A stretch of DNA of 64,000 nt from an uncultured Olsenella sp. (GTDB lineage Bacteria > Actinomycetota > Coriobacteriia > Coriobacteriales > Atopobiaceae): positions 124,001-188,000 of the forward strand of contig CASEHX010000018.1 of NCBI GenBank assembly GCA_949287905.1, written 5' to 3'. Below, one piece after another: positions 29,281 to 37,627 of the stretch (positions are counted from its first letter, which is position 1; each line of letters begins with the position of its first letter). Position numbers and translations under genes: made by a program. The notes under the pieces were generated by a model. The model was not told the origin of the DNA. It searched no databases and saw only the letters and a program-made list of their open reading frames with translations.

Positions 29281-29693
29281 CGCGCCGCCCTCTCGATCGC
29301 CTGCTCGATCCTGCTTCTGAACCCATCCCGAGCCCGCTCGACGCACGGTCGGAAGAAGTTCTGGCCAGGTATGAACGGCTTCACGAGCCTGCGCCCGCTC
29401 CCGTCGTCTCCGAGGCCCTTGACGAACTGCCCGACGTTCTGACGGTGCCCGTACTCTACGTGCGGAGCGTAGTCGGCCGTGTAACCCACCGTGGCCGACG
29501 TGTCCCGAACCTCCACGCGCACGGAGTTGGCGAGCCCGCCGGTGTCGCGCGGGGCGGCCGACTTCGCGTCAGTCGCGAGCTTGTTCGCGGTCTCTATGAC
29601 GACCCTGTTCATGTAGTTCGGGAGCTGCTGGAGAAGCTCCAGATGCTCGGTCACGGTGTCCTCGTCGATGCTGATGGAGAAGCCCCTACCCAT
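29277..29693 (-). CDS. HK97 gp10-like head-tail component
   Basis: 138 aa. The motif AAPRDTGGLANSVRVEV followed by GYTADYAPHVEYGHR and a conserved C-terminal helix is the signature of the HK97gp10 family, which joins head and tail. Confidence 0.85.
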   Translation of the reverse strand: MGRGFSISIDEDTVTEHLELLQQLPNYMNRVVIETANKLATDAKSAAPRDTGGLANSVRVEVRDTSATVGYTADYAPHVEYGHRQNVGQFVKGLGDDGSGRRLVKPFIPGQNFFRPCVERARDGFRSRIEQAIERAAR

Positions 29694-30006
29694 CGCGCTC
29701 CCCCTTCTCGAGCTGGAGCGTGAGCACGCGCCAGCGACCGAGGTCGGCGCGTCCGGTCACCCGGTACGCCCTCCCGTCGAGCTCGGCCAGCGCCGCGCGG
29801 CGGACGGTCGCGATCGGCGCAGGCGTCACGAACGTCATGGGCGCGTCCTCGTAGGCGTTTCCGTCGCTGTCGGCGCGCTCCCCGCCGTAGGGCGTGTGAC
29901 GCACCAGCGTCTCGCCGAGGCTCCTGCGCTCGCGGACGGGGTTGTTGAGCGCGTCGCGCGCCCCCGTGTCCGCCAGCTCGAAGAGCTCGGCCCTCACCCA
30001 CCTCAC
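29686..30006 (-). CDS. Head closure / head-tail joining protein
   Basis: 106 aa from GTG at 30006, which overlaps the upstream stop (GTGA). Contains LFELADTGARDALNNPVRER and a C-terminal beta part (DLGRWRVLTLQLEKGE), as in SPP1 gp16-like stoppers. The long upstream open frame has no support. Confidence 0.65.
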   Translation of the reverse strand: MRWVRAELFELADTGARDALNNPVRERRSLGETLVRHTPYGGERADSDGNAYEDAPMTFVTPAPIATVRRAALAELDGRAYRVTGRADLGRWRVLTLQLEKGERDG

Positions 30007-30362
30007 AGGAACCTCACCGTCGGCACGGACGCGTCGGCGCCCTCGGCCGCGAGCATGTCGGCGATACCCGCGAGGTCCTCGTCGTACTCGGCGAGGACCT
30101 TCTCGAAGAAGGACGTCGTGACGCTGCCGGACTGCCCCTCGCTCTCGGAGCTGATGCCCTCGTAGAGCCTTCGGCGCACGACCTTCACGGCCGCGTCCAC
30201 CACGACGCTCTCGGCGAGGTCGGGCAGCTCGCGGACGCGCAGGCGCATGCACACGCGGTCGGAGAGGCCGCGCACGATCTCGGAGAGCTCGGGGTCACCG
30301 GGCACCTCGGAGAGGTCCGTGAGGCGCACCTTCAGGCGCGACAGCGCCGTCTCGTCGGCCAT
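30003..30362 (-). CDS. Head-tail connector (gp6-like adaptor)
   Basis: 119 aa, mainly helical: SRLKVRLTDLSEVPGDPELS at the start and VVVDAAVKVVRRRLYEG in the middle, as in the phage gp6/gp15 adaptor fold that docks on the portal. Confidence 0.7.
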   Translation of the reverse strand: MADETALSRLKVRLTDLSEVPGDPELSEIVRGLSDRVCMRLRVRELPDLAESVVVDAAVKVVRRRLYEGISSESEGQSGSVTTSFFEKVLAEYDEDLAGIADMLAAEGADASVPTVRFL

Positions 30363-30365
30363 TCG

Positions 30366-30473
30366 TCACTCCCCCTCGATGGCGGCGAGCATCTGGGCCT
30401 TGGTCGCCCTGGACGGCACGTCGATGCCGTGCTCCTCGGCGTAGGCGCGGATCTCCGCCGCCGTGTTGCTCAT
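30366..30473 (-). CDS. Tiny SAP/HeH-like helical protein
   Basis: 35 aa: AAEIRAYAEEHGIDVPSRAT, then KAQMLAAIEG. This is a HeH/LEM-type helix-extension-helix often found as a separate mini-ORF or capsid tail between capsid and connector genes. Weak ribosome-binding site; it ends 3 bases before the adaptor start. Confidence 0.6.
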   Translation of the reverse strand: MSNTAAEIRAYAEEHGIDVPSRATKAQMLAAIEGE

Positions 30474-30489
30474 GGTTGGCGTCGCGGCA

Positions 30490-30515
30490 GGGGCGGCGCT
30501 GAGCGACGCCGCCCC
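30490..30515 (-). promoter_or_regulatory. Hairpin downstream of the capsid gene
   Basis: GGGGCGGCG (30490-30498) pairs with CGCCGCCCC (30507-30515). No T-run, so probably 3'-end protection or partial attenuation that keeps capsid mRNA above connector mRNA. Confidence 0.5.
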
Positions 30516-30538
30516 CTCTGCGTGGCCGCTAGCCTCGG

Positions 30539-31519
30539 CTAGGAAGACTCCACGGTGGTCATCTGGATGGGCTGGCCGGTGATGGAGACCGGCTGAGCCG
30601 GCGCGGTGCCGGAGATGGTGCCCTTCAGGACGGCGTCGGTGATCTCCGGGAAGATCTTCCAGCCGCCCATGGCCAGCGTGTCGATGGAGGCGTTCGTGGA
30701 GACGACGTCGTGGGTCATGCCGATGAGGCCGGTGGCGTCGCCGGTGAGCCCGAAGGTCTCCGCGAGGTCGCCGCCGGTGGCGGGGACGTAGGCGATGTTG
30801 ATGTTCTGCGCGGCGGTGCCGAAGATGGTGCCCTTGGTCACCTTGGCCGTGGTGAACGTGTTGCCCAGTCCGAGGAAGTTCTTGATGTAGGACATCCCGA
30901 AGGCGGTCTGGGTGGTGATGGACGCCTGCCCGAGGTACTCGGCGACGTCGAGCGGGTTCACGAAGAACACGAAGCGGCCGTCGGCCTGGTCGTCGTCGGG
31001 GTCGGCGAAGCCGTCGTAGTCCTCGAAGATCTGCGTGAGGGCGCCCCACATGTTGGCGAGCGCCGCCTGGAGGTTGAAGCCCGCGGCGGAGGTCTTGGTG
31101 GCGCCGGTGATGGCGGCAAGGAGGTCGCTCTTGACCTCGTTCTGGAGGGCGGCGATGAACCTGCCGTCGGTCTCGTTGATGGCGACGGCGCGGCCCTTGC
31201 TCTGGATGGCCTCGGCGGTGGTGTTGCGGCGCCACTTGCTGAGGGACAGCGTGTAGGTCTGGTCGACCGTCTTGGTGACCTTGGAGAGCGGGATGTACTC
31301 GCCCTCGGCCACGTTGCCGTCCTTGATGTCGGTCGTGTACTTGTAGGTCTTGATGGTGCCGCCGGACGCGACGGGCATGAGCGCGGTGACGCCGAGCAGC
31401 TTCTGCAGCTTCCTGATGCCGGTCGCGAAGCGGTTGGTGTAGTCGATGGTGATCTCGGGGGCGAGGTCCGCCGCCTTGGTCACGTTGGTCTCGGGGTAGG
31501 AGACGTTGGTGGATGCCAT
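30539..31519 (-). CDS. Major capsid protein
   Basis: 326 aa. N-terminal arm rich in polar residues, then LLGVTALMPVASGGTIKTYKY and SKWRRNTTAEAIQSKGRAVAI, the pattern of an HK97-fold coat protein of the kind paired with DUF4355-type scaffolds. It follows the scaffold gene by 12 bases and precedes the connectors. Confidence 0.85.
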   Translation of the reverse strand: MASTNVSYPETNVTKAADLAPEITIDYTNRFATGIRKLQKLLGVTALMPVASGGTIKTYKYTTDIKDGNVAEGEYIPLSKVTKTVDQTYTLSLSKWRRNTTAEAIQSKGRAVAINETDGRFIAALQNEVKSDLLAAITGATKTSAAGFNLQAALANMWGALTQIFEDYDGFADPDDDQADGRFVFFVNPLDVAEYLGQASITTQTAFGMSYIKNFLGLGNTFTTAKVTKGTIFGTAAQNINIAYVPATGGDLAETFGLTGDATGLIGMTHDVVSTNASIDTLAMGGWKIFPEITDAVLKGTISGTAPAQPVSITGQPIQMTTVESS

Positions 31520-31531
31520 GTCTGGCCCTCC

Positions 31532-32116
31532 TTACTGTCTGAACTTCTTCATGTTCTCCTTGATGGCTCTCTGACGCTCCATGGGGTCCTTGATGGCGAG
31601 GATCTGCTCGGCGGTCATGCCCGACGCGTCGACGCCGGAGCGCGGCGCTCCTCCGGCGAGCCTGCGCTTGACCTCGGCCTCGACCGCGTCCCTGAACGCC
31701 GCGGCGAAGCCGTCGACGGCGGCCTTGGTGGCCTCCGCGTCCTCGCCGACGAGCATGGACACGACGTCGTCAGGCACGTCCACGCCGGCATCGCGCAGCT
31801 GCCTGCGGCTCTCGTCGGTCATCTGGCGCACTGCGTCGCGGCGCTCGTACTCGGCGAGCCTCTTGTTCGCCTGGTCGCGCTCGTACTCGAGCCTCTGCGT
31901 GGCGTTCATCTCGGCGAGCTTGGCGGCCTCGGCCACCTCCTGCTCCCGCTGCTTCCTCCAGCGGGCGAGCTTGCGCTCGACGATGGCGTCTACCTCCTCG
32001 TCGGTGTAGGTCCGGGCGCCCTTGGGCCTCTGGTCCTCGCCGCCCTGCTGGTCCTGATCGGCGTTCTTGAGCTGCTCGTCCTGCTGCGCCTGGGAGGCGC
32101 CCTCAGTCTCGGCCAT
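31532..32116 (-). CDS. Phage scaffolding protein (DUF4355-like)
   Basis: 194 aa, highly charged, glutamine-rich N-terminus followed by a coiled coil (YTDEEVDAIVERKLARWRKQ) and a C-terminal MERQRAIKENMKKFRQ. These are hallmarks of DUF4355 scaffolds. Immediately upstream of the capsid gene. Confidence 0.85.
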   Translation of the reverse strand: MAETEGASQAQQDEQLKNADQDQQGGEDQRPKGARTYTDEEVDAIVERKLARWRKQREQEVAEAAKLAEMNATQRLEYERDQANKRLAEYERRDAVRQMTDESRRQLRDAGVDVPDDVVSMLVGEDAEATKAAVDGFAAAFRDAVEAEVKRRLAGGAPRSGVDASGMTAEQILAIKDPMERQRAIKENMKKFRQ

Positions 32117-32181
32117 TCGGCCCCCATTTCCCCGCTGTCACGGGCCAGCGGCCAGCCCTTTCCACGGTGCTTTTAGCGTCC

Positions 32182-32451
32182 TCACGGCTCGGACGTATCG
32201 GCTGCGTCGCCCAGGAGGGCGCGCGTCGCCTCCTCGCTCGGGTAGCCCCTGCACGTGACGCGCGGCCCGTCGCCCTCGGCGACGAGCGTCGGCAGGTACG
32301 CGATCCGCGCGTCGCGCGCGGCGCAGGGGTGGCGCTCGACGTCCATCAGGACGACCTCGCAGCCCTCCTCGCGCAGCTCGGGAACGACGTCGCGGATGAC
32401 GGCCTCGCACGGGCCGCAGCCCCTGCGGTGCCACACGGTCACGGTGCGCAC
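32182..32451 (-). CDS. Thioredoxin/glutaredoxin-like protein
   Basis: 89 aa thioredoxin-fold protein with CGPC at residues 12-15, followed by a VVLMDVERHP strand and the cis-proline site AYLPTLV. Small thiol-disulfide protein encoded inside the head operon. Could support thiol redox control for a phage or host reductase; partner unknown. Confidence 0.75.
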   Translation of the reverse strand: MRTVTVWHRRGCGPCEAVIRDVVPELREEGCEVVLMDVERHPCAARDARIAYLPTLVAEGDGPRVTCRGYPSEEATRALLGDAADTSEP

Positions 32452-32469
32452 GGCTCACCTCGACATGAG

Positions 32470-32488
32470 AAAGGCCCCTTGCGGGGCC
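32470..32488 (-). terminator. Hairpin before the thioredoxin-like gene
   Basis: GGCCCC TTGC GGGGCC with TTTC after it on the minus strand. It may attenuate late transcription between DUF2513 and the thioredoxin-like gene. Confidence 0.5.
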
Positions 32489-32519
32489 TCGGTTGTCACT
32501 TCAGTTTTTCGACCTGGTC

Positions 32520-32888
32520 TTAGGCGCCGAGCTGGCTCAGCACCATCATCTCCGCCGCCTTCACGCAGGCGGTCTTCACGACGCCCATCGTGGTCGAGCC
32601 GACGGCCTCGCGTATGGCGGCCTTGGCCCGCTCCCACACCCGGTCGTCGCGTATCGCGTCGAGATAGTCGCACCCGTCCCACGTGAGGCCGAGCACGACG
32701 GCGCTCGTCGCGCCCTTCGTCCTCGTCACCCTCGCGTCTACGAGGCCGTGGGCGTGGAGCAGCTCGATGTGGTACAGGACCTCGTCAAAGGTGCGGTCGT
32801 CTCCGACCAGCTCTCTCGCCCTGACGGGGCCGTCGGCGTCCTCGACCTCGCTGAGGATGTGTCTCACGAGGTCCATGTCGCGCCTCAT
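32520..32888 (-). CDS. DUF2513-family protein
   Basis: 122 aa. Matches the DUF2513 pattern: N-terminal RRDMDLVRHILSEVED, then YHIELLHAHGLVDAR (winged-helix-like), LTWDGCDYLDAIRDDRVWER, and a short hydrophobic tail. Common in prophages; function unknown. Starts overlapping the previous stop by 4 bases. In its place between MuF and scaffold it is probably cargo. Confidence 0.75.
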   Translation of the reverse strand: MRRDMDLVRHILSEVEDADGPVRARELVGDDRTFDEVLYHIELLHAHGLVDARVTRTKGATSAVVLGLTWDGCDYLDAIRDDRVWERAKAAIREAVGSTTMGVVKTACVKAAEMMVLSQLGA

Positions 32889-33130
32889 CTGTCGAGCTCC
32901 CCGTAGACGCCAAGGCCGTCGGCGATGGCGATGGACCCGAGGATGATGTCTCCATACGTGAACGCGTCGTCGTGTTCGCTCGCGTAGTCGATGATGCGGA
33001 CAAGCTCCTCCACCTGAGCGTCTGAGCTCAGCCTGTCGAGCACACTGAACACGAAGTCGTCGTTGTCGTAGTAGTCGCGGAGGACTGGCTCAAGTTCTGC
33101 CTTCAGCCCCGCATACTGCCTCGCGGCCAT
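32885..33130 (-). CDS. Small acidic protein coupled to the MuF gene; candidate immunity protein
   Basis: 81 aa, acidic and helical (YYDNDDFVFSVLDRLSSDAQ, EELVRIIDYASEHDDAF). Its ATG shares one base with the MuF stop (TAATG), so translation is coupled. No recognised family. Small acidic proteins directly downstream of toxin domains are often immunity proteins; that role here is inference from position, size and charge. Confidence 0.6.
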   Translation of the reverse strand: MAARQYAGLKAELEPVLRDYYDNDDFVFSVLDRLSSDAQVEELVRIIDYASEHDDAFTYGDIILGSIAIADGLGVYGELDR

Positions 33131-34425
33131 TACTCGAGCTCCTCCCTCCTGATGATTACGTAGTCATCGAACTCGCGGACGATAAACGTGTAGCGGTAGT
33201 TTCCTATCGCCCTTGTCGATACCCCGGCGTCAATCTCGCGCTGCGTTATGTTCGAGTTTATCTCACTGATCACATGGGCATATTCGTCTCTCTGAAGCCA
33301 CACCTGACCGTATCCGCGCACCGACTCGTTTAGTCGGCGTCGCTCCAGATACTCGTCGCTGGTGAGCCTTCCGGTCTTAAAGTGGACGCCGAAGATTCTT
33401 CTGGGCTTCTTGCCGGAGGATTCCTCGGATTTCGGCATGAACCGCTTGGCGACCGTTTCGCGGGACTCGCCGCGCATCGCCGCTAGGTCCGCATCCAGCG
33501 CCTCGTTGACCCATGCGTCCCAGTCGACGGCAGGGTTCACCTCGCAGCGGCAGCGCGGGTGGATGGGCGGGTAGTTGGTGCCGACCTCCATCTCGTCAAA
33601 GCGGAACGGCGTCTCGTGGCTCTGGCGCCCGAGGCTCCGGCACTCCTCGCAGGTGCGCTTGTCGCCGAGCGGATCGATGTAGTACTCCTCGAAGCCCTCG
33701 CGCCGCATCTCGGCGCCCTGCGCCTGGCGCGCGACGTAGGTTCCCTCGGTCTGGATCACGCGCATGATGTTCGAGACGCTCTGGCCCTCGAACCTCCTCT
33801 GCATCTCGCGGCACAGCCTCTGGTAGCTCTCCCCTCGCACGAGAGCCTTCGCGAGGTCTCGCTCGACGTAGGAGGCGACCTTGCGCGCGTCGTCCCAGAT
33901 GCTGTCGCTGTAGCTCTTGCCGTCGCTCCACGCGGTCCCGACGAACTGCCTCACGGCCTCGGAGTCCACCGAGTAGAACGACGAGCCGTAGCCCATCGTC
34001 TCGGCGACGGCGTTCATTGCGTCAGCCGCGTCCTGGGCGAAGTGCGCGTCGAGCCCGTCTGTCGCCTCGGCGGTCGCCTGGGCGAGGTGGTATCGGACCG
34101 AGACTCGCAGCCCCTCCAGGCGGTCGAGCTTGTAGATGCTCTTCCTGATCTCGACCATGTCGGCGAGCTCGGGGTGCTGTCGCGCGAACTCCTCGCAGTT
34201 CTCGATGAGCAGGCGCCTGTCGGCCTCGTCCATCGTCTGCAGCATGTCGCGGTAGCGAAGGACGCCGTCCACGCCGTATCGCTCGTAGTAGTCGGCTATC
34301 TCACGCTCGAGGTCGCGCAGCTGCCTCTCGTAGATGCGGCGGACTCGGCCCTCCATGGCCTTCTCGCGCTTGGCCATACGCTCGTCGGAGCGCCGCTGAC
34401 GGCGCTGCCAGTAGGTGTCGGCCAC
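33130..34425 (-). CDS. MuF-type minor head protein with C-terminal candidate toxin domain
   Basis: 431 aa. Residues ~1-330 are the SPP1 gp7/Mu gpF-like minor head protein; the MuF core ends with KRTCEECRSLGRQSHETPFR and YPPIHPRCRCEVNP. A linker (SEESSGKKPRR) leads to ~95 residues not needed for the head role: GVHFKTGRLTSDEYLERRRL, then EYAHVISEINSN and GNYRYTFIVREFDDYVIIRR. The C-terminal coding stretch has lower G+C (60 of 120 bases at 33181-33300, against 40 of 60 at 33541-33600). MuF proteins with exchangeable C-terminal nuclease-like toxins are a known temperate-phage class. The domain type (a BECR-like RNase is my guess) is not proven. Confidence 0.8.
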   Translation of the reverse strand: MADTYWQRRQRRSDERMAKREKAMEGRVRRIYERQLRDLEREIADYYERYGVDGVLRYRDMLQTMDEADRRLLIENCEEFARQHPELADMVEIRKSIYKLDRLEGLRVSVRYHLAQATAEATDGLDAHFAQDAADAMNAVAETMGYGSSFYSVDSEAVRQFVGTAWSDGKSYSDSIWDDARKVASYVERDLAKALVRGESYQRLCREMQRRFEGQSVSNIMRVIQTEGTYVARQAQGAEMRREGFEEYYIDPLGDKRTCEECRSLGRQSHETPFRFDEMEVGTNYPPIHPRCRCEVNPAVDWDAWVNEALDADLAAMRGESRETVAKRFMPKSEESSGKKPRRIFGVHFKTGRLTSDEYLERRRLNESVRGYGQVWLQRDEYAHVISEINSNITQREIDAGVSTRAIGNYRYTFIVREFDDYVIIRREELE

Positions 34426-35810
34426 TAGGCCTCCTCACCGCCCTCGTCGTCCGGCTTCGCCGTCTCGCGCGGGAACGTGACCGCGGACGCCGCGTCCTCG
34501 GCCTCCGAGGCCTTGCGCGCGATCTCGTCGGCGGGACTCTCCACGCACGAGAGCACGGAGAGCTGCGTCTCCTCGGAGACGATGCCGGAGAGCTGAGCGG
34601 CCACCTGGGCCTCCTCGACGAGGTTCGCCGGGAGGTTGCGCGTGAAGTGCGGCGTGACCGTGAGCCACGCGTCGTCCGGGACCGCCGTGTTCGCGGCGTA
34701 TCCGCACAGGAGGCGCCAGCGCTCGCGCAGGCCGCGGCGGAACTTTCGCTCCTTGACGAGCGCGAGGTCGCTCATGGCCTGCAGGCGGTAGCGGATGGCG
34801 ATGCCGGAGGCGGTCCCGAACTCGTCGTCGGAGATGTCGGCGACCATCGAGAGCGAGTAGATCAGACGCTCGAGGCGGCTCAGGAGGTTCTCCTGCGTGC
34901 CGTCCGCCTCGGGCTTGGAGAGGAACTGCACGAGCACCTTCTCCGCGTCGCTTCCGGCGAGGTTGATGATGCGGCTGTCGCGCAGCGCGGAGAGCGTCTC
35001 CTCGTCGAGCTTGGCACCGAGGACGGAGAGGTAGGCGTCGGCGTAGTAGTCGACGTCGTTGGCCTTCTCGCTGAGCGCGTCCTCGTATGCCTCGATGAGG
35101 CTCTCGACGCCCTCGAAGAGGCCGCGCCGCTCCTCGTTCTCGACGTACTCGACCACGGGTACGCCGGGAAACCCGTGTGGCGCCGGGTCTCCGAAGCGGA
35201 TGCCGCCGCGGTCCTCGAAGGGAACCTCCTCGGTCGGCGTGTAGAGCGTGCCGCGAAGGCAGTCGGCCTCGCCGTCGAAGCGGTTGGTGTCCAGGAAGAA
35301 GCGGGCGGCGTACATCGGCCGGCGGGCGACCGTGTCGTCGAACACCATGAGGCAGCCCATGGGCGACGCAGCGCTCGACCTCGGCGTCGCGTCTGAGTCT
35401 CGCCACATCACCTCGTAGGCGCTGCCGTAGATGTCGCAGGTCTTGGACAGCTCCGCGTCGAGGTCGTCGGAGCCGACCACCGCGCCCCAGTCGTCGAGCC
35501 ACGCGACGGCCGCGTCGGACCCCGGCGTGCCGTCGCCGCTGAGGCGGACCGGGACGCCAAGGAAGTAGCCGACCATGGTGTCGACGATCTGGCGCTGGAA
35601 GTTCGTCACGAGCCGGTTGTCGGGCTTGTACTTAGCCTTCGGGGGCTTCGCGAGGATCGGGTGGTTGCCCTCGTACGCGTCGCGGAGATCGTGGAGCCTG
35701 TCGAGCTGGCGGTTTCGGTAGTCCGCGAGGATCTCGCCGAGCAGCCGCGCGGTCATCTCCGTGCCCGCCGGGAGGCGGTAGCCGAGGTGCGGCTCGTAGT
35801 ACTGCTGCAT
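34425..35810 (-). CDS. Phage portal protein (SPP1-like)
   Basis: 461 aa from the ATG at 35810, sharing one base with the TerL stop. Landmarks: YKPDNRLVTNFQRQIVDTMV near the N-terminus, AYEVMWRD, SGIAIRYRLQAMSDLALVKE late. These are typical of the SPP1 gp6 portal family. Forms the dodecameric DNA gateway and docks TerL and the adaptor. The longer open frame upstream overlaps TerL in another register and is rejected. Confidence 0.9.
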   Translation of the reverse strand: MQQYYEPHLGYRLPAGTEMTARLLGEILADYRNRQLDRLHDLRDAYEGNHPILAKPPKAKYKPDNRLVTNFQRQIVDTMVGYFLGVPVRLSGDGTPGSDAAVAWLDDWGAVVGSDDLDAELSKTCDIYGSAYEVMWRDSDATPRSSAASPMGCLMVFDDTVARRPMYAARFFLDTNRFDGEADCLRGTLYTPTEEVPFEDRGGIRFGDPAPHGFPGVPVVEYVENEERRGLFEGVESLIEAYEDALSEKANDVDYYADAYLSVLGAKLDEETLSALRDSRIINLAGSDAEKVLVQFLSKPEADGTQENLLSRLERLIYSLSMVADISDDEFGTASGIAIRYRLQAMSDLALVKERKFRRGLRERWRLLCGYAANTAVPDDAWLTVTPHFTRNLPANLVEEAQVAAQLSGIVSEETQLSVLSCVESPADEIARKASEAEDAASAVTFPRETAKPDDEGGEEA

Positions 35811-37102
35811 CAGATGCCCCCCTTGAAGAGACGGACGGTGACGCCGGAGCCTCGCATGCGGATCGCGCACGCGAGGCTGTCGGGCGCGTCGTCGTGCGGC
35901 GCGCCGCTCGTGTAGTCGCAGACCTCGTCCCAGTAGGCGCAGCACGCCCCGCTCGCGTCGTCGAGGCGACGGAGGAGCGGCCACGCGCCGCGGGCGTGGG
36001 TCGAGATCTTGATGTGCTTGTTCTGGTGCTCCTGGTAGGTCTCCACCGGCAGGCCGCGCGCCCGGAAGGCCTCGGCCAGGTAGCCCTTGTCGGCGTTGCG
36101 CTCCATGCGCAGCGTCCCGAGCCTGAGACGGTCGTGCAGCTCGCAGATGGCGTCCATGCAGCGGTCCACGTGCGTCTCGGGCCACAGCGACCCGTGCACG
36201 TACGGCACGTCGTCGTGCCACGCTATGCAGGTGACCGCGGTGCCGTCCTCGCCGCCGTAGGCCGCGTCGACGTGCATCTCGCCGTCCGCCAGAAGCGACG
36301 GGTCCGAGAAGGACTCGGGCTCGCCCTCGAAGATCGCGCCCTCGGCCGCGACGTGGCGCAGCTCGTAGTTCGCCGCGAAGAGCGAGCGCGTCATGGACCT
36401 CTGCAGCGACGAGACCTCGTCGGCGGACAGCAGGCCGGTGTCGCGCCACGTCCAGCGCTCGGGCTCGGGCATGAGGTCGAAGGCGTCGCCCCTGTGCCAC
36501 GGCGTGCCGGTGTTGACGATGCGGCCGCCCGGGTTGCGGACGTTCTGCAGCTCCATGTAGACGCCGCGCGTGCGCTCGCGCTCGGCCCGGCTCGCCCGGT
36601 CGCGGATGGTGACGATGTCGTCGGTGTAGACGCGGTCGAAGTGCTTGCCGGTGAGCGAGCCGCCGATGCCGTAGCCGGATACCTGAGGCTCGCCCGAGAC
36701 GTTGCACGCGAGGTCCGTGGAGACGCTCGTCGAGGTGGCCTCTGTGACGCGCGCGGCGCGCCCGTAGATCGTCTCGGAGACCATCGCCGAGACGTCGCTC
36801 TCGAGCATCGCCGAGACCGACTCCATGACGCTCTCGACGTCGTCGGAGGCCTTGCGCAGGAAGCCGCAGGTGACGGAGGGCTGCGTGAGCGCCACGAGCC
36901 ACAGCGCGACCTTGAGACACGTCGTCTTGTACGAGCCTCGGTGCGCCTGCAGCGTCATGTCACCGCGCCCGAAGGCTAGCTCGCGGATCCATCGGTCGTG
37001 CAGGCCCTCGACGAGCCTGTCGTAGCCCATCTCGCGGGCCAGCCTCACGGGGTGGTTCCGGACGAGCGTGGCGAGAGCGCGGCGGTCGTCAGCCGTCGCC
37101 AT
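35810..37102 (-). CDS. Terminase large subunit
   Basis: 430 aa from the ATG at 37102, overlapping TerS by 14 bases. ATPase part: a Walker-A-like HRGSYKTT near residue 53, Walker B RVYTDDIV in the middle, then GRIVNTGTPWHRGDAF. The nuclease part starts near MHVDAAYGGEDGTA and ends with HDDAPDSLACA acidic residues. Packages phage DNA through the portal. Confidence 0.9.
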   Translation of the reverse strand: MATADDRRALATLVRNHPVRLAREMGYDRLVEGLHDRWIRELAFGRGDMTLQAHRGSYKTTCLKVALWLVALTQPSVTCGFLRKASDDVESVMESVSAMLESDVSAMVSETIYGRAARVTEATSTSVSTDLACNVSGEPQVSGYGIGGSLTGKHFDRVYTDDIVTIRDRASRAERERTRGVYMELQNVRNPGGRIVNTGTPWHRGDAFDLMPEPERWTWRDTGLLSADEVSSLQRSMTRSLFAANYELRHVAAEGAIFEGEPESFSDPSLLADGEMHVDAAYGGEDGTAVTCIAWHDDVPYVHGSLWPETHVDRCMDAICELHDRLRLGTLRMERNADKGYLAEAFRARGLPVETYQEHQNKHIKISTHARGAWPLLRRLDDASGACCAYWDEVCDYTSGAPHDDAPDSLACAIRMRGSGVTVRLFKGGI

Positions 37103-37493
37103 CCGAGGCCTCGTCGCGGACCTCGTCGAGCATGGCCATGAACGCGTCGGCGGCCTCCCTCGTCGGGGCCTTGACCTCCACCGACTGGCTCGGCCGCTGG
37201 CCGCTCGTGTCACGCACGAATTCGGCGGCTCGCACGTCGCCTCCCATCGCGTCGCGGATCATCCGCATCGCGATCGCCTCGCCCACGGTCATGTTCTTGC
37301 CCTCGGCCCCCTCCAGGGTGCCGAAGCTCGTCATGCCGCCGGGCTTCAGGGGCATGTCGAGCAGCTCCCGGAGCGTCTCGCGCATGTCGCGCTTGGCGCG
37401 GCGCGCCCTGCCGGAGGCCTTGCCTCCCCTGCGGCCCTTGGCGCGCGCCTCCTCGGTGGTCCTGACGGGCCTCAGGTTGTCGGTTCCCGCCAT
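37089..37493 (-). CDS. Terminase small subunit
   Basis: 134 aa. Basic N-terminus (RRGGKASGRARRAKRDMRET), a conserved GGMTSFGTLEGAEGKNMTVG core and an acidic C-terminal tail, as in DUF5681-type small terminases. First gene of the late operon, directly upstream of TerL. Binds the packaging site. Confidence 0.75.
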   Translation of the reverse strand: MAGTDNLRPVRTTEEARAKGRRGGKASGRARRAKRDMRETLRELLDMPLKPGGMTSFGTLEGAEGKNMTVGEAIAMRMIRDAMGGDVRAAEFVRDTSGQRPSQSVEVKAPTREAADAFMAMLDEVRDEASDGDG

Positions 37494-37511
37494 CGCCCAC
37501 CTCCCGGCACG

Positions 37512-37538
37512 GAAAAGGCCCCGACGTCTGCCGGGGCC
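37512..37538 (-). terminator. Early/late boundary terminator
   Basis: GGCCCCG (37517-37523) pairs with CGGGGCC (37532-37538); followed on the minus strand by TTTTCC. It lies between the late-regulator gene and TerS and would need to be bypassed for late expression. Confidence 0.65.
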
Positions 37539-37586
37539 TCATCGTCTCGCGCTCGTGCGCAGAATAGTCATATCACGCGGACCATG

Positions 37587-37626
37587 GGGTTTCATAGGGT
37601 CGGACGGGGTCGCGTGGGGTCGATTT
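37587..37626. repeat. Four phased 10-bp repeats upstream of terS
   Basis: GGGT recurs at exactly 10-base steps: 37587, 37597, 37607 and 37617. The last three read GGGTCG. The array fills the space between the stop of the regulator gene and the terminator. Helically phased repeats of this type are usual for a cooperative activator or for a TerS packaging site. Confidence 0.7.
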
Positions 37627-37627
37627 C

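Noticed and set aside
34425-36920. Long frame suggesting a TerL-portal fusion
   Set aside because: The part upstream of 35810 is TerL sequence read in a wrong register; portal start with Shine-Dalgarno lies at 35810.
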